A stretch of DNA of 64,000 nt from positions 26,026,403 to 26,090,402 of the forward strand of contig NC_092878.1 of NCBI RefSeq assembly GCF_028372415.1. The letters are read 5' to 3'. This document shows, in pieces, positions 33,630-43,490 of this stretch; position 1 is the stretch's first letter; each line of letters starts with the position of its first letter. The notes beneath the pieces were generated by a model. It had not been told where the DNA came from, did not search any database, and saw nothing but the letters and a program-made list of their open reading frames with translations. Source of the stretch: Notamacropus eugenii (lineage: Eukaryota > Chordata > Mammalia > Diprotodontia > Macropodidae). Position numbers and translations under genes: made by a program.

Positions 33630-34474
33630 ATTTGACACGAACTTCATTTTTTATGTGAAGCCTTTCAGGATCCCCTCCACCAGATGCTTGTGTACACACT
33701 CTCCTCTTCCACCCCCGTTACCTGGTATATATTGCATATATGTAGTGGAAAGGAGAATGAGCTCTTTTATCTCAGTCCTGTTCATGTAATTAATCATAGA
33801 AAGTAAGAAGCAGATAAGAGAAATGAGGCATTAATGTATTAAACTTGCAAAGATGTATCTCTAACCTGTTATCTCATTACAAAGTATGAGGAAATTTTCC
33901 TGTTGGAATTGGAGAGATAGCTTTCCAGCATCTGGCTAAAGACTGACACTGACCCTGATGGCTTTTGAGTAGCAACCTTTGCCAGCCATCAAGTCAGTTG
34001 AGAATCAGGAATCAGTATGGACTTTAGCACCTCTCTCTAATCTTTCTCTCCCTCCATCGGTCATGGAATCATGCAGCAAAGCTACTGGCCCAATAGAAAA
34101 CAGAGCATTCATCAGAGATGAATCCAGAGATTTCAGGGGATGTAACTGCTAGTTCTGACAGTTAAAAGTTGAGCTAACGGCTGCAAAGGCCCAATTGAAA
34201 GATCCACCCAGCAGATATGCTGTGCTGGGGGTAAAGGATGAAGTTGGGAAAGAAAAGTAGTGTGTAGATACCATCATAACAGAAGAACATTATTGCCTTT
34301 AAGTGCCACAGGTTAGAATTGACTCAGTCATACGTGGCTCACGTGTGAAGGGTTCACCACCAGTGAACTTTAATTTTGTGTCCCCTGTGGACACCATGTG
34401 CATTTGTGGGACAGTTCATCCTAGGTTTGGGTGGGGAGATGTTTTAGAGCTATTTTCCTTACAATGGTCTTTGT
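33630..34474. other. single-copy sequence, no gene seen
   Basis: No repeat recognised across about 840 bp. The stretch 33,770-33,910 is AT-rich and free of transposon landmarks, so it is a possible conserved non-coding segment. No exon recognised. Confidence 0.4.
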
Positions 34475-34708
34475 TGTTCCTCAGTTGTGTTATCTCTTTG
34501 TGGCCCCATTTGGGGTTTTCTTGGCAAAGATATTGCAGTAGTTTGTCATTTCCTTCTCCAGCTCATCTGACAGATGAGGAAATTAAAGCAGAGTTAAGTA
34601 ACTTGCCCAGGGTCACACAACTAGTAAGATTCTGAGGCTAGATTTGAACTCAGATCTTCATTTGAACTCAGATCTGGTGTGCTAGCCACTGCACCACCTA
34701 TCTACTCA
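34475..34708 (-). mobile_element. MAR1-type SINE with a short internal duplication
   Basis: Antisense: TTTCTTGGCAAAGATATTGC, CTCCAGCTCATCTGACAGAT, AGTAACTTGCCCAGGGTCAC. The block TTTGAACTCAGATCT occurs twice in a row near 34,645-34,675, a small tandem duplication within this copy. Confidence 0.85.
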
Positions 34709-35124
34709 ATTATCCTCTTACAGTCTTTGTAAATGCTTTTGCTTCGTGCTAGTTGTTTATTGGCTGACTATTAAAGGGAAGGCCCATGGGTGGGCCCTAA
34801 TGAGCTATGGCTTTAAGCAAAAAGACAGAATATCTTTGAGCCTAATGGGGTAGTAGTCACTCCCTGGGGGCCCAAACCATGAATATAAGTGGCAAGTTAG
34901 AAGGAGTAAGGAGCTACCATATATACTGCACATATTATATATACAGAGCTCTTTCTGGATCACTGCCTTGTCCAGAGGTACTTGTGCAGCTCAGCAAAAC
35001 TATTAACTATGGTGTGCAGGGTTAGCCAAGATGGACAGATCATAAGTGAGGAGTTCTGACAAAAGATGATCCACTGGAGAAGGAAAAGACAAACCATTCC
35101 AATATCAGTGTCCAATGGCCCTTC
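34709..35124. other. single-copy sequence, no gene seen
   Basis: No repeat family or exon recognised. Confidence 0.35.
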
Positions 35125-35510
35125 CAGCTCGACAAAAGAGTAGGAGGAAGTGTCTTCTCTTATCTCTTCTCTGGAATGGCAACATTTACTTTTGATTGTT
35201 TTATGATTGTTTTTTTTCATTTATATTGTTAATATAACATTATTGCCTATCTTGTTTTCTTGGCATCACTTTCACTTTGCATCAATTCATATAGATCTTT
35301 CCGTGCTTCTCTGTGTTGATCACACACATCATTTTGCAACATAGTAACATTTGATTATATCCATATACCACAATTTGTTTTGCCATTTCCTACTTGAAAG
35401 GCATCTACTTTGTTTCTGATTCTTTGCACAAAAAGTGCTACTAAAGTTTTTTGGTGTATCTGGGGATTTGCTTATTATTAATGACCTCTAATCTCAGTCC
35501 TAGAAATTCT
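35125..35510 (-). mobile_element. antisense L1 3' part
   Basis: Reverse complement shows GAATTGATGCAAAGTGAAAG, ATTGTGGTATATGGATATAA and GCACTTTTTGTGCAAAGAAT, the standard L1 order. It borders the U6-L1 chimera. Confidence 0.7.
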
Positions 35511-35700
35511 ATTAAATTTAAAAATTTTTTAAAGCACAGACTTTTTTAAGGGTTTTTTTTTTCAGCTCCAAATTCTCCCTTTCCTCCCCTATTCAATGAG
35601 AATGCCAGAAAAACACAAATTTGTGTGTTATCCTTGCTCAAGGGCCATGCTGATCTCTGTGTCATTCCAGTTTTAATCTATATGTTGCCAAAGAGAGCAC
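35511..35700 (-). mobile_element. U6 snRNA-L1 chimeric retrocopy
   Basis: Read on the - strand, the insertion starts with a U6 snRNA 5' part (35,700 to about 35,614). It then switches to L1 3'-end sequence (GGGGAGGAAAGGGAGAATTT, about 35,610-35,562) and finishes in an A-rich tail. A 16-bp direct repeat with one mismatch flanks it: CAGTCCTAGAAATTCT at 35,495-35,510 and CAGTCCTTGAAATTCT at 35,700-35,715. Such U6-L1 chimeras, made by template switching during L1 reverse transcription, are known in mammals. Confidence 0.75.
35614..35700 (-). pseudogene. U6 snRNA retropseudogene
   Basis: The reverse complement begins GTGCTCTCTTTGGCAACATA and continues with CAGAGATCAGCATGGCCCTT and GAGCAAGGATAACACACAAA. 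This follows U6 snRNA from its first base to about nucleotide 95, with roughly 80% identity judged by eye and small gaps. The 3' end of U6 is replaced by L1 sequence. I see no snRNA promoter, so this is a dead retrocopy of a spliceosomal RNA. Confidence 0.85.
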
Positions 35701-35984
35701 AGTCCTTGAAATTCTGTCTGCGATCCAATTGGCATTACCCATGAGGCATCATGGCTCATAAAGGGCTCCCAGCATAGATGTAACAGAACTGGTACTAGAG
35801 ACACAAGGTAGGTAACCTGTTATCCTGCCTCCTATTCTTGGAACAGAAAGGTGGAATTGGAATCACCATCATATCCTGTAAAGAGTACCTTATTTAAAGT
35901 CAGGAGGATAGAGGTTCAACTCCCGTTTATATAATGAATCTATTTTCAAACCATGTAATTCTAAACACGTCATTGGTAGCATGC

Positions 35985-36298
35985 ACAATGCAAAGAGGTA
36001 CTCTATATTTGGGGTCAGAAGACCTGAATGCAAAGTCCAGCTCTGCAACTTATGTATCTGCTTATCTACATGTCATCTCCTCAATTAGAATGGGAGCTCC
36101 TTGAGGACAGAGCTTGTTTTTGACTTTCTTTGAATACCCAGTCCTGGCACATAGTAGTATGCAGTTAGAATGTTTGTTGTTCAGATCATTTGTAGGATTT
36201 GGAACAAATTACTTAACCTCTGGGCCTTAGTTTCCTCATCTATAAAATGAGAGAGTGTGACTAGATGACCTTTAAGGTCCCTTCCACCTCCATGATCA
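35985..36298 (+). mobile_element. THER1-type SINE split by an L2 tail
   Basis: A THER1-like start (TTTGGGGTCAGAAGACCTGA) is interrupted by L2 3'-end sequence (about 36,048-36,187, with GGGAGCTCCTTGAGGACAGA and GTCCTGGCACATAGTAGTAT). THER1 sequence resumes as ACAAATTACTTAACCTCTGG and GACTAGATGACCTTTAAGGT. Confidence 0.6.
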
Positions 36299-36299
36299 T

Positions 36300-37030
36300 T
36301 TTTCTTATTTATATGATGCAGATAAAATCCAGAAGTAATATAAACGTGAGTTGAGTACCCCCATGGCAGACCTGGAAAACCTATAGCAGATCTCTTTGTT
36401 TTGCTGTCCCATCCACCGCCTAGTTTGCCTCAAACTCTTGGCAAGTTGCCCACCCCATGCTAAGGGGGTGAGTAAGTGGGCCCCATAGCTCTTGCTAGTG
36501 GAAGAGGTGAGGTTGCCTATGGTGGGATCCCTTTGTAACAGACCTTGCCCTATGATGAACATTAGCCCCTGGTTCTCCCTATACTCTTTGAAAGGAGGAA
36601 TCCAGGCCTTTTCTCTCTGTGTTCATTAACAAGAAAAAGTCTGGCTCTGAGCTCCTGCCCCAGTTTGAGGCCTATTTGCATCTGTGCCCCTGCCAGAGTC
36701 TCAACCTCTGTGGCATGCCCAGGTGGCTGGCGCTGGGTGGTGCCAGCAGAGTCTGGAGGGGGATGAGGTCCATGAGGCACATAAATAAATGAGAGGGATA
36801 GAAACAGCAGCTGGCAGCCCATCACCTCTCAGGCAGTCATGCGTACCTGAGGCCAATGGGGGGCACAGTGTCTGGGAACAAAATGGGCAATTAATTAAAC
36901 AAACTGCTGGTAGGTAAGAAAGGCAGCAGAGCCAGGAATGGGCAGTGGATGGCAGAGCTTCTGGCCCGGGCCACAGATAAGTCCGAGGTGGGAGTGTCAA
37001 ATGTAGCCTCTCTTTGTATCAGTACAATAA
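36300..37030. other. single-copy sequence, candidate conserved non-coding
   Basis: About 730 bp without any repeat landmark. The second half is GC-rich and includes GGGCAATTAATTAAACAAAC (homeodomain-like core) next to CTGCTGGTAGGTAAGAAAGG. Overlapping - strand frames of 85-99 codons have no family resemblance. It could hold an enhancer or an unrecognised exon. Confidence 0.4.
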
Positions 37031-37082
37031 ACATGAATAAACGAATGAATGAATGAATGAATGAATGAATGAATGAATGAAA
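37031..37082 (+). repeat. (TGAA)n microsatellite
   Basis: About 10 tandem GAAT/TGAA units. Confidence 0.9.
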
Positions 37083-37205
37083 AAATACTAAGTTGCTCAC
37101 CACGTGCCAAGCACTGTGTTAAGTGCTAGAAATACAAAAACAAATACAAAAATAAAGACAGTCCTTACCCTTAAGGAGTTTATATTCTAATACAGGAAGA
37201 CAATG
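37083..37205 (+). mobile_element. L2-type repeat fragment
   Basis: GTGCCAAGCACTGTGTTAAG, TGCTAGAAATACAAAAACAA and CTTACCCTTAAGGAGTTTAT follow the ancient L2-like tail pattern. Confidence 0.6.
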
Positions 37206-37418
37206 TACATAATGAAGTTACAAGAAGATCCTTTTGATATAGAATGTTGTTGGGATGGTGATGGAGATCCAGCTCAAAACTGCTCCAGGAAGCTAGCTGT
37301 TAAACATTCAGGGCAAGCATTTACACCTTAGGAATCAGTGAACACTACAAATCAGGCCTTGATTGTTTATTGTCAATACTTTTCAAGGATGGAGGAAATG
37401 TTAAGAATACAGATTAAA

Positions 37419-37711
37419 GCATTTCTGGTGGAAAATGTCATTCACATCTACAGAAAGAACTGATGGAGTCTGAATGCAGATCAATGCATACTATTTTCAT
37501 TTTGCTTATTTTTTTATAGTTCTTTTCTTTTGCTCCTTTCATTGTGAAACTCAAGTATCACAACATGACTAATATGGAAATGTGGTTTACATGATTACAC
37601 ATATAAAATCTATATCAAATTTCTTACTGTCTTAGGGAGGCAAGGAGAAAAATATGGAACTCAAAATCTTAAAAAAAATGGAGAAATGTTAAAAAAATAA
37701 AAATTTAAAAA
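37419..37711 (+). mobile_element. L1 3' end with 16-bp target duplication
   Basis: CACATCTACAGAAAGAACTG, GGAGTCTGAATGCAGATCAA, CATGACTAATATGGAAATGT, ending in an A-rich tail. The direct repeat AAGAATACAGATTAAA lies at 37,403-37,418 and 37,712-37,727, the hallmark of L1 insertion. Confidence 0.85.
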
Positions 37712-37914
37712 AAGAATACAGATTAAACTTAAAAGGATATCATGTAAAAAAAAATTTCCCCAGAGAGCTGGTTATTAAATATTTACAAGCACAAAAAAAA
37801 TGGAGAAATGTTAAAAAAATAAAAATTTAAAAAAAGAATACAGATTAAACTTAAAAGGATATCATGTAAAAAAAAATTTCCCCAGAGAGCTGGTTATTAA
37901 ATATTTACAAGCAC
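37671..37914 (+). repeat. perfect 122-bp tandem duplication
   Basis: Positions 37,671-37,792 and 37,793-37,914 appear identical base for base, including the A runs. The unit spans the L1 A-tail, its target repeat and the 3' end of the MITE-A copy, so the duplication is younger than both insertions. Confidence 0.93.
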
Positions 37915-37916
37915 AC

Positions 37917-38499
37917 CAATGGAGGGGAGTAGATTGACACCCTTACAGAAACAATGGCAGAGCTGATTTGATAATGATTTCAGAACTGGAGCATGAAAGT
38001 GGGTGGGATAGGGATGGAGGAGGAAAGAAGGAGAAATGTGTATTTCAACAATGTATCTCAATAGTGTAATTCAATAATTCAACAGTGTACAGCAGGGGAG
38101 GGGAGGAACAATCTTAAAAGCCAATGAACAATTGCATCCATTTTATCTTTGCCCCAAATGAAAAATGTTCCTACTTAGAACTCTTCATGTCACAGGCCTT
38201 TATTTAACAGATTTCGTCCTTCTGATGTGTCTGGCCTCAGTTACTTTAGGTAAAGGATCTGGATTAGACATGCCTTTAAGGTCCTGTCCAGCTTGAACAT
38301 CTTGGGAATAGCTGGCTAAAGCCATGTTTCTATAGTGATCCAAGGGGTCCTCTTGAAAGGCCTGTCTCTTTCTCCAACCTTCCTCATCTCCAAAATACCT
38401 TCACTCTTCTGCAGAGCCTGAAATTTCCACCTTTGGAGGCCCTTCTTTAAATGACGTTGTAAAGTATTTCATCATGATCAAATGTGAAAGGCTTAGAGA
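37917..38499. other. single-copy sequence, no gene seen
   Basis: No recognisable repeat or exon. Confidence 0.4.
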
Positions 38500-38850
38500 C
38501 TGATCAAAATAATGATCCAAGACAATTCCAAAGGACCCATAATGAACATGCTATCCACTTCCAGAGAGAAGGAACTGAGGAACTCTGAATGGAAATTGAA
38601 GCATACTTTTTTTACTTTATTTTTTGTGTGTGGAATGTTTATGTGTATCTGTGTTTTTGTTTGCAACATGGCTAATATGGAAATGTTTTGCAAGAATTCA
38701 GATGTATAGTGGATATCCTACTGCTTGCTTTCTCAATGGGCAGGAGAGGGGTAGGAGGAAGGGAGAGAATTTAGAACTCAAAATTTTAAAAAAGGAATGT
38801 TAAAAAAATTTGCGTGTAATTGGGAAATATTTAACAAGATATATAAAAAT
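38500..38850 (+). mobile_element. L1 3' end
   Basis: AATGATCCAAGACAATTCCA, CATAATGAACATGCTATCCA, CAACATGGCTAATATGGAAA, then GTGTAATTGGGAAATATTTA and an A-rich end. Same 3' UTR type as at 9.2-9.5 kb. Confidence 0.85.
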
Positions 38851-39444
38851 ACTCAATCATACCAATATATGTTGGTTGATCGATTACAGTTATGTTCATC
38901 AATAAGGCACTGAATAAAACCTTAGAATTTTAAAATTCAAAAAGTATTTCGTCATCATTCCAAAGTCTTGCTACAATGCTTGTTTTTTTTTTCTTTTTAA
39001 ACGTGGGAGGGCTTTATGTTAATAACCCAGTCAGCATGGATTTATTTGTCAAATTAGCTAGTCTCTCTGAAAGCAAAGTCATGAGGAAATTGGGTAAATT
39101 TGGACATGGGGAAGGGTGTGATGCTGGCTGCCTGGGGAGCTCAGGCTTGGAGGGATACAAGGGCCTTAAAGGAGAGGGTGTCAGGGAGGGTGATGGAACC
39201 TTAAGGGAATATGGAGGAGATACAAAAATTAAAATTAGCCTCTTTCATAGTTTTTGCCCAGGGCCAGCACTGCATATCAGGAAACTGACAGAAGAGTTGT
39301 TGAACGTGGACTGCTTGACTGTTCCAATTCTGAGGATAGACTTATTTTAGGAGAAAAGGAAGTTCCTCTGCTTTAGATGGACCAGAGATAGCTAGGAAGT
39401 CAGCTTCCTGGGGAGAAAAAGGTTATTCAGGTACACAGCTATAA
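38851..39444. other. single-copy sequence, no gene recognised
   Basis: A 124-codon frame (38,976-39,350) has no family resemblance and starts in a T-run. Not called a gene. Confidence 0.4.
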
Positions 39445-39570
39445 TCATAGAATCAGCGCCAGAAGGAATCACAGAAATCATTTAGTCAAACGCTCTCATT
39501 TTATGGATGAGGAAAATCATCCATAAAATAACCCAGTTCCTTTGACTCTGCATCCAATGTCCTTTCCACT
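39445..39570 (-). mobile_element. MIR-type SINE fragment
   Basis: AGCGCCAGAAGGAATCACAG, CTCATTTTATGGATGAGGAA. The block around ATCCATAAAAT is repeated in inverted form (39,505-39,530). Confidence 0.45.
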
Positions 39571-39744
39571 GAGAAAGCTGTACCTTTCCCACTAGCCAGG
39601 ACCTCATTCTATACCTGGCGACCTCCCATCATTGGGAATATTGATCTACAAGTCATCAGAGTCACCATGTGGTTGAATGAAGATAAAAGGGGAAATAGTT
39701 TCCTGATGCCCAGAGCCTAAGACAATATGACATTATAATAACAA

Positions 39745-40003
39745 CCGACATTAACATAATACTTGAAAACTGCAAATTGCTTCACATACATTATCTCTTG
39801 CTTGGTCTTCCCCACAATCCTATAAGGGAATTGCTATAGGAATTATTATCATTCCCACTTTTACAGATGAAGAAACTGAGTCTGAGAGAGGTTAAGTAAC
39901 TTGTTTAGTTAGGGTCAAACAGCTAATATTTGAAGCAAGATTTGAACTCATTCTCTTAGACTCAAAGCACAACCCTTTCTCCTCTATGCCATGTTGCTTC
40001 TCA
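39745..40003 (-). mobile_element. THER1-type SINE
   Basis: Antisense: ATTGCTTCACATACATTATC, TTTACAGATGAAGAAACTGA, GAGAGGTTAAGTAACTTG, and the head end GCCATGTTGCTTC. Confidence 0.8.
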
Positions 40004-40009
40004 TAGTTG

Positions 40010-40512
40010 AGGCAGCCAAGTGGCATAGTGGATACAAGTTGGACCAGGTAATTAGGAAAGCCTGAGTTCAAATCCAGTCTCAGACATTTACTAGTTGTAT
40101 GACCCTAGGCAAGACATTAACCTTTGCCTCAGTTTCCTCATCTATAAAATGGGGATGGTAATAATAGCACCTACATCCCAGGGTTTTTATGAGACTCAAA
40201 TGAGATAATAACTATAAAGCCAAACCTGTTCTGCCACTTCCCTGGAAGATATTACAATGGTGTCTTATCTGAGCACTTAGAAAGCATAAAAAATTAATAA
40301 TAAAATACAGTGCCTGACACATAGTAAGTGCTATATAAATGTTAGCTATTATTATTACTTACCTCTGTTTGCCTCAGTTTCCTCATCTGTAAAATGAAAA
40401 TCAAAATAGCACGTACCTTACAGGGTTGTTGTAACCATCAAATAAGATAATATTTGGAAAGTGTTTAGCATAGTGCTTGGCACATAGTAGGTACTTAATA
40501 AATGTTTATTCA
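40010..40512 (+). mobile_element. THER1-type SINE plus a second THER1 tail
   Basis: The first copy (40,010-40,357) has head, CORE and tail, with about 100 bases of foreign sequence inserted before GTGCCTGACACATAGTAAGT. A second, head-less copy follows (40,358-40,512), ending GGCACATAGTAGGTACTTAA. Confidence 0.75.
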
Positions 40513-40683
40513 CTTTTCTCTCCCTTTCTCTTCCCTATAGTTATACCTAGAATCCCTAAAGATGCTAAAGTCAAAACCCATTGTTCCTACCAGTTCTGCA
40601 CGGTTATAATAACAGTAATAATACCTCCTTTATTTACCCTTTTAAAATCTCCAGTGCTTTGTTACATATGTGATATTTCAAAA

Positions 40684-41214
40684 GTTTGAGAGGCATAGTT
40701 TTTGGATAATTAATCATTTTATTGATAATGTTAGCATATTGTCAATAAAAGGAATGGTCATTTGGCCATCTCTTTTGGACCAAAGACATATCATAGTGGT
40801 AGGCTCACAGTTTATACGCTCTTGGAAGTGAGTGTCCGGAGGGTGGCAAACAACTCTGATTGGTTAATGACTAATAAGAGAGAGGCAATGTCACATCTTC
40901 TAATGAGAACTTGGGGGAATGTAACTTTGAACATGTCATTTACTTCCAAATCATTCTCTGCCTCAGGGGAAGTCTAGACATAGGGTCTATATCCCCCACC
41001 CAAAACTGAGCAGAACACTGGCCCAGGAGTTTCACTTTAATTTCCTTGTAGAGTTGGTAGGTTGACAATAACTAGACTGAGAAGAAGGCTAATCTTATCT
41101 GCTATCATCAATCCTGTCCTTCAGAGGCTGAGCCTTGAAATGAGGACTTTATAAAAAAGGGGCGAAACTCTAGATCTCCCCAAATCATTGGTTATTAGTA
41201 ATAATTTTTCTCCC
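40684..41214. mobile_element. second copy of the unassigned 0.4-0.5 kb element
   Basis: Shares ordered blocks with 11,846-12,273: TTAATCATT and ATTGTCAATAAAAGGAATGG near the start, TTGGACCAAAGACATATCAT, CAACTCTGATTGGTTAATGA, CACCCAAAACTGAGCAGA, CTTGAAATGAGGACTTTATA, and TTATTAGTAATAATTTTTC at the end. It is about 100 bp longer than the other copy. No coding part. Possibly a solo LTR; old. Confidence 0.6.
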
Positions 41215-41216
41215 TT

Positions 41217-41447
41217 GGGCTAGCTAGGTGGCAAAGTGGATAGAGCACTGACCTAGAGTCAGGAAGACCTGAATTCAAATGTGGTTTCAGACACTTAGCT
41301 GTGCAACTCTGGGCAAGTCACTTAACCCTATTTCCTCCCCTGTAAAATGATCTGGAGAAGGAAATGACAAACAGCTCTACTATCTTTGCCAAGAAAACCC
41401 CAAATAGTGTCACAAAGAGTCATAGAAGACTGAAAAATGACCAAACA
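41217..41447 (+). mobile_element. MAR1-type SINE (BovB/RTE-like tail)
   Basis: GCTAGCTAGGTGGCAAAGTG, GGATAGAGCACTGACCTAGA, GGAGAAGGAAATGACAAACA, tail GTCATAGAAGACTGAAAAAT. Confidence 0.88.
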
Positions 41448-41449
41448 AT

Positions 41450-41575
41450 TACATACATGTTCTCATTAAATCCTCACAATAACTCCATTTTTCAGGTTAG
41501 GAAACCAAGGCTCAGAGAGACTTACCCAGAGTCACACAGCTAGTATCAGAGGCAGAACTGAAACAAGGATTGGTT
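41450..41575 (-). mobile_element. MIR-type SINE fragment
   Basis: ATCCTCACAATAACTCCATT, GGAAACCAAGGCTCAGAGAG, CCAGAGTCACACAGCTAGTA. Confidence 0.65.
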
Positions 41576-42134
41576 TGACCCTTTCAGAATCAGGAGGCTG
41601 GGCTGCTGGATCCTCTCAGACTGGAGATCCATGTGGCAAAGGAGCTAAAACCATGGCAACCTTGATGAAGGCCTGAGTATGAAGAACATGTCAGGGTGCT
41701 CAGAGAGGACCCTATTTTAATACCTTCTAGTAAGGTGACAGAACTGATTTGGCTGGCCCCCTTCTAACATTCCCACTGGACTGGGTCAGGATTAAGCAAA
41801 TAAAGGGAAATGACTGTGAGGCATCAGAGGGTTCTGTCCGTTGTGAAGGATGACCTAAAATGGATTATCCTCTTGAGTGAGGTGACTTGGTCCTCCATTA
41901 TCCTCCTTCCACACTGACTCACCCTGTCTTTCTCTCACTCATTAACTTACTGAGAGCCAGAGAGATGAGGGTGTAGAAAATGAATAGGGATAGATAAACA
42001 TTTCCAGATTGCTTCTGGCCCACTGAGATTGGAGACCAGAGGATCTGTCCCCATAACCCAATACTTATCAGACAGAGAGAGCCAGGAAGTCTCCAAGGTT
42101 CTGCCTCCTGCTGTCAGCTGCCATCCAATCTAAA
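41576..42134. other. single-copy sequence, no gene seen
   Basis: No repeat family or exon recognised. Confidence 0.4.
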
Positions 42135-42250
42135 TCTCTTTCTAGAGCATAAAACCCAATGAGGACAGAAAACTTCTCTTAAATGCTATGTATCTTCTAG
42201 TACCTTAGATCTACTGGGCACTTAAATATTATTCGAATGAATAAATGTTT
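42135..42250 (+). mobile_element. L2 3'-end fragment
   Basis: TAGAGCATAAAACCCAATGA, GGACAGAAAACTTCTCTTAA, GGGCACTTAAATATTATTCG, AATGAATAAATG. Weak but ordered. Confidence 0.45.
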
Positions 42251-42277
42251 TTCCTGCCACTGCTGCTCTTAGGAAGC

Positions 42278-42512
42278 TAAGTATGTTGGCTAAGGCAGCT
42301 GGCCCTAGAGTCAGAAAGATTTGAGTTCAAATCCAGCCTCAGACACTTACTAGGTGTGTGACTCTGGGCAAGTTACTTAACCCTGTTTGCCTCAGTTTCC
42401 TCAACTGTAAAATGGGAATAATAATAGCACCTACCTAGCAGGGTATTGTGGGGATCAAATGAGATAATTGTAAAAGCACTTACAACAGTGCTGGGTGCTA
42501 CATACTTATTCC
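42278..42512 (+). mobile_element. THER1-type SINE
   Basis: GAGTTCAAATCCAGCCTCAG, GTGTGTGACTCTGGGCAAGT, CCTCAGTTTCCTCAACTGTA, ATAATAATAGCACCTACC, GGGGATCAAATGAGATAATT. Confidence 0.88.
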
Positions 42513-42859
42513 TTTTCCTTCCTTCCCCTGTGACCACTGACGATAGTCTCACAGTAAAAGTCAAGGCAGATTCTTCCACTAGAAGATGGGAGATGGTTTT
42601 CATGGCATCTTCTTTTGTGATCCCTTCCTAATGAGGAAATGAGATCTTGAGACCCCCTCCTAATTCTTGAGAGGTTTCAGTCTCTTCTAAGAAGTTGCTT
42701 CTAAGAAGTACTGCTAAATTCTAATTGTCTCTAGAAAAGCATAGGAGACAGTACACAGGGAAGGAAGCAAGCTTTGATTCTCCTTGAAGTTTTCTTCCTT
42801 GATTTGCCTTGAAGACTTTTATATTAGACAAAAGGAATTTTATTCTTTTAAAAATAAGA

Positions 42860-43020
42860 ATGTTTTTAAAAAGTGTCTTTTATTTTTCTATCGCAGTCAT
42901 TTGGGGATGTATCTATATATGCAGCACCCTTCCCCTGCCCTCCCTCCTACCATCCTTCACTTTCCCTCAAATGAGCTCTTCATGAGAAAAACAGTTCAGC
43001 AAAGTCAAACCACTGCCTTG
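42860..43020 (-). mobile_element. antisense L1 3' UTR fragment
   Basis: TTCACTTTCCCTCAAATGAG, GAAAAACAGTTCAGCAAAGT, CAAACCACTG resemble the reverse complement of the second L1 3' UTR type. Confidence 0.45.
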
Positions 43021-43121
43021 AATTCCTCAGGCCTTAGCTCCTCATCTGTGGAATGAAAGAGTCTATGATCCCATCTTTAACTGTATGAGGTAGAATACGT
43101 AACATTATACACACACCGTTA

Positions 43122-43338
43122 TGGTTGCTAAGTCATTTTCTTAGCAAAGATACTGGAGTGATTTGCCATTTTCTTCTCCACCTCATTTTACAGATGTGGA
43201 AACTGAGGCAAACAGGGTTAAGTAACTTGCCCAGAGTCACACACCTAGTAAGTATCCGAGGTTGGATTTGAACTCAGGAAAATGAACCTTCCTGACTCCA
43301 GGCCTGCCACTCTAGCCACTGTGCCACTCATAGCCCCT
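43122..43338 (-). mobile_element. MAR1-type SINE
   Basis: Antisense: TAGCAAAGATACTGGAGTGA, CTCCACCTCATTTTACAGAT, AAGTAACTTGCCCAGAGTCA, head end CTGTGCCACTCATAGCCC. Confidence 0.85.
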
Positions 43339-43349
43339 CATTAAGGAAG

Positions 43350-43490
43350 AACTAAGAAGGTACTTTCTTATCTCTTCTCCAGATCAAGACTGGTCATTAC
43401 CCTTAATCTGTCTTCTTTATTTGAGTGTTTTTTATTGTATATTCTTTTCTTATTTCACTATGTATCAGTTCCATAAGTCTTCAAAAGAGA
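43350..43490 (-). mobile_element. antisense L1 fragment
   Basis: GGTACTTTCTTATCTCTTCT followed by a T-rich run; same type as 35,150-35,220. Confidence 0.45.

Larger units (their letters stand above)
37286..37916 (+). mobile_element. MITE-A copy with L1 insertion and tandem duplication
   Basis: Starts CAGGAAGCTAGCTGTTAAAC, then GCATTTACACCTTAGGAATC and CAAATCAGGCCTTGATTGTT. An L1 3' end interrupts it at 37,419-37,711. It resumes as TAAACTTAAAAGGATATCAT and GAGAGCTGGTTATTAAATAT, and its 3' part is then present twice because of a 122-bp tandem duplication. Confidence 0.65.

Noticed and set aside
36562-37103. Overlapping - strand frames of 70-99 codons
   Set aside because: GC-rich composition opens several frames at once; no domain or splice evidence.
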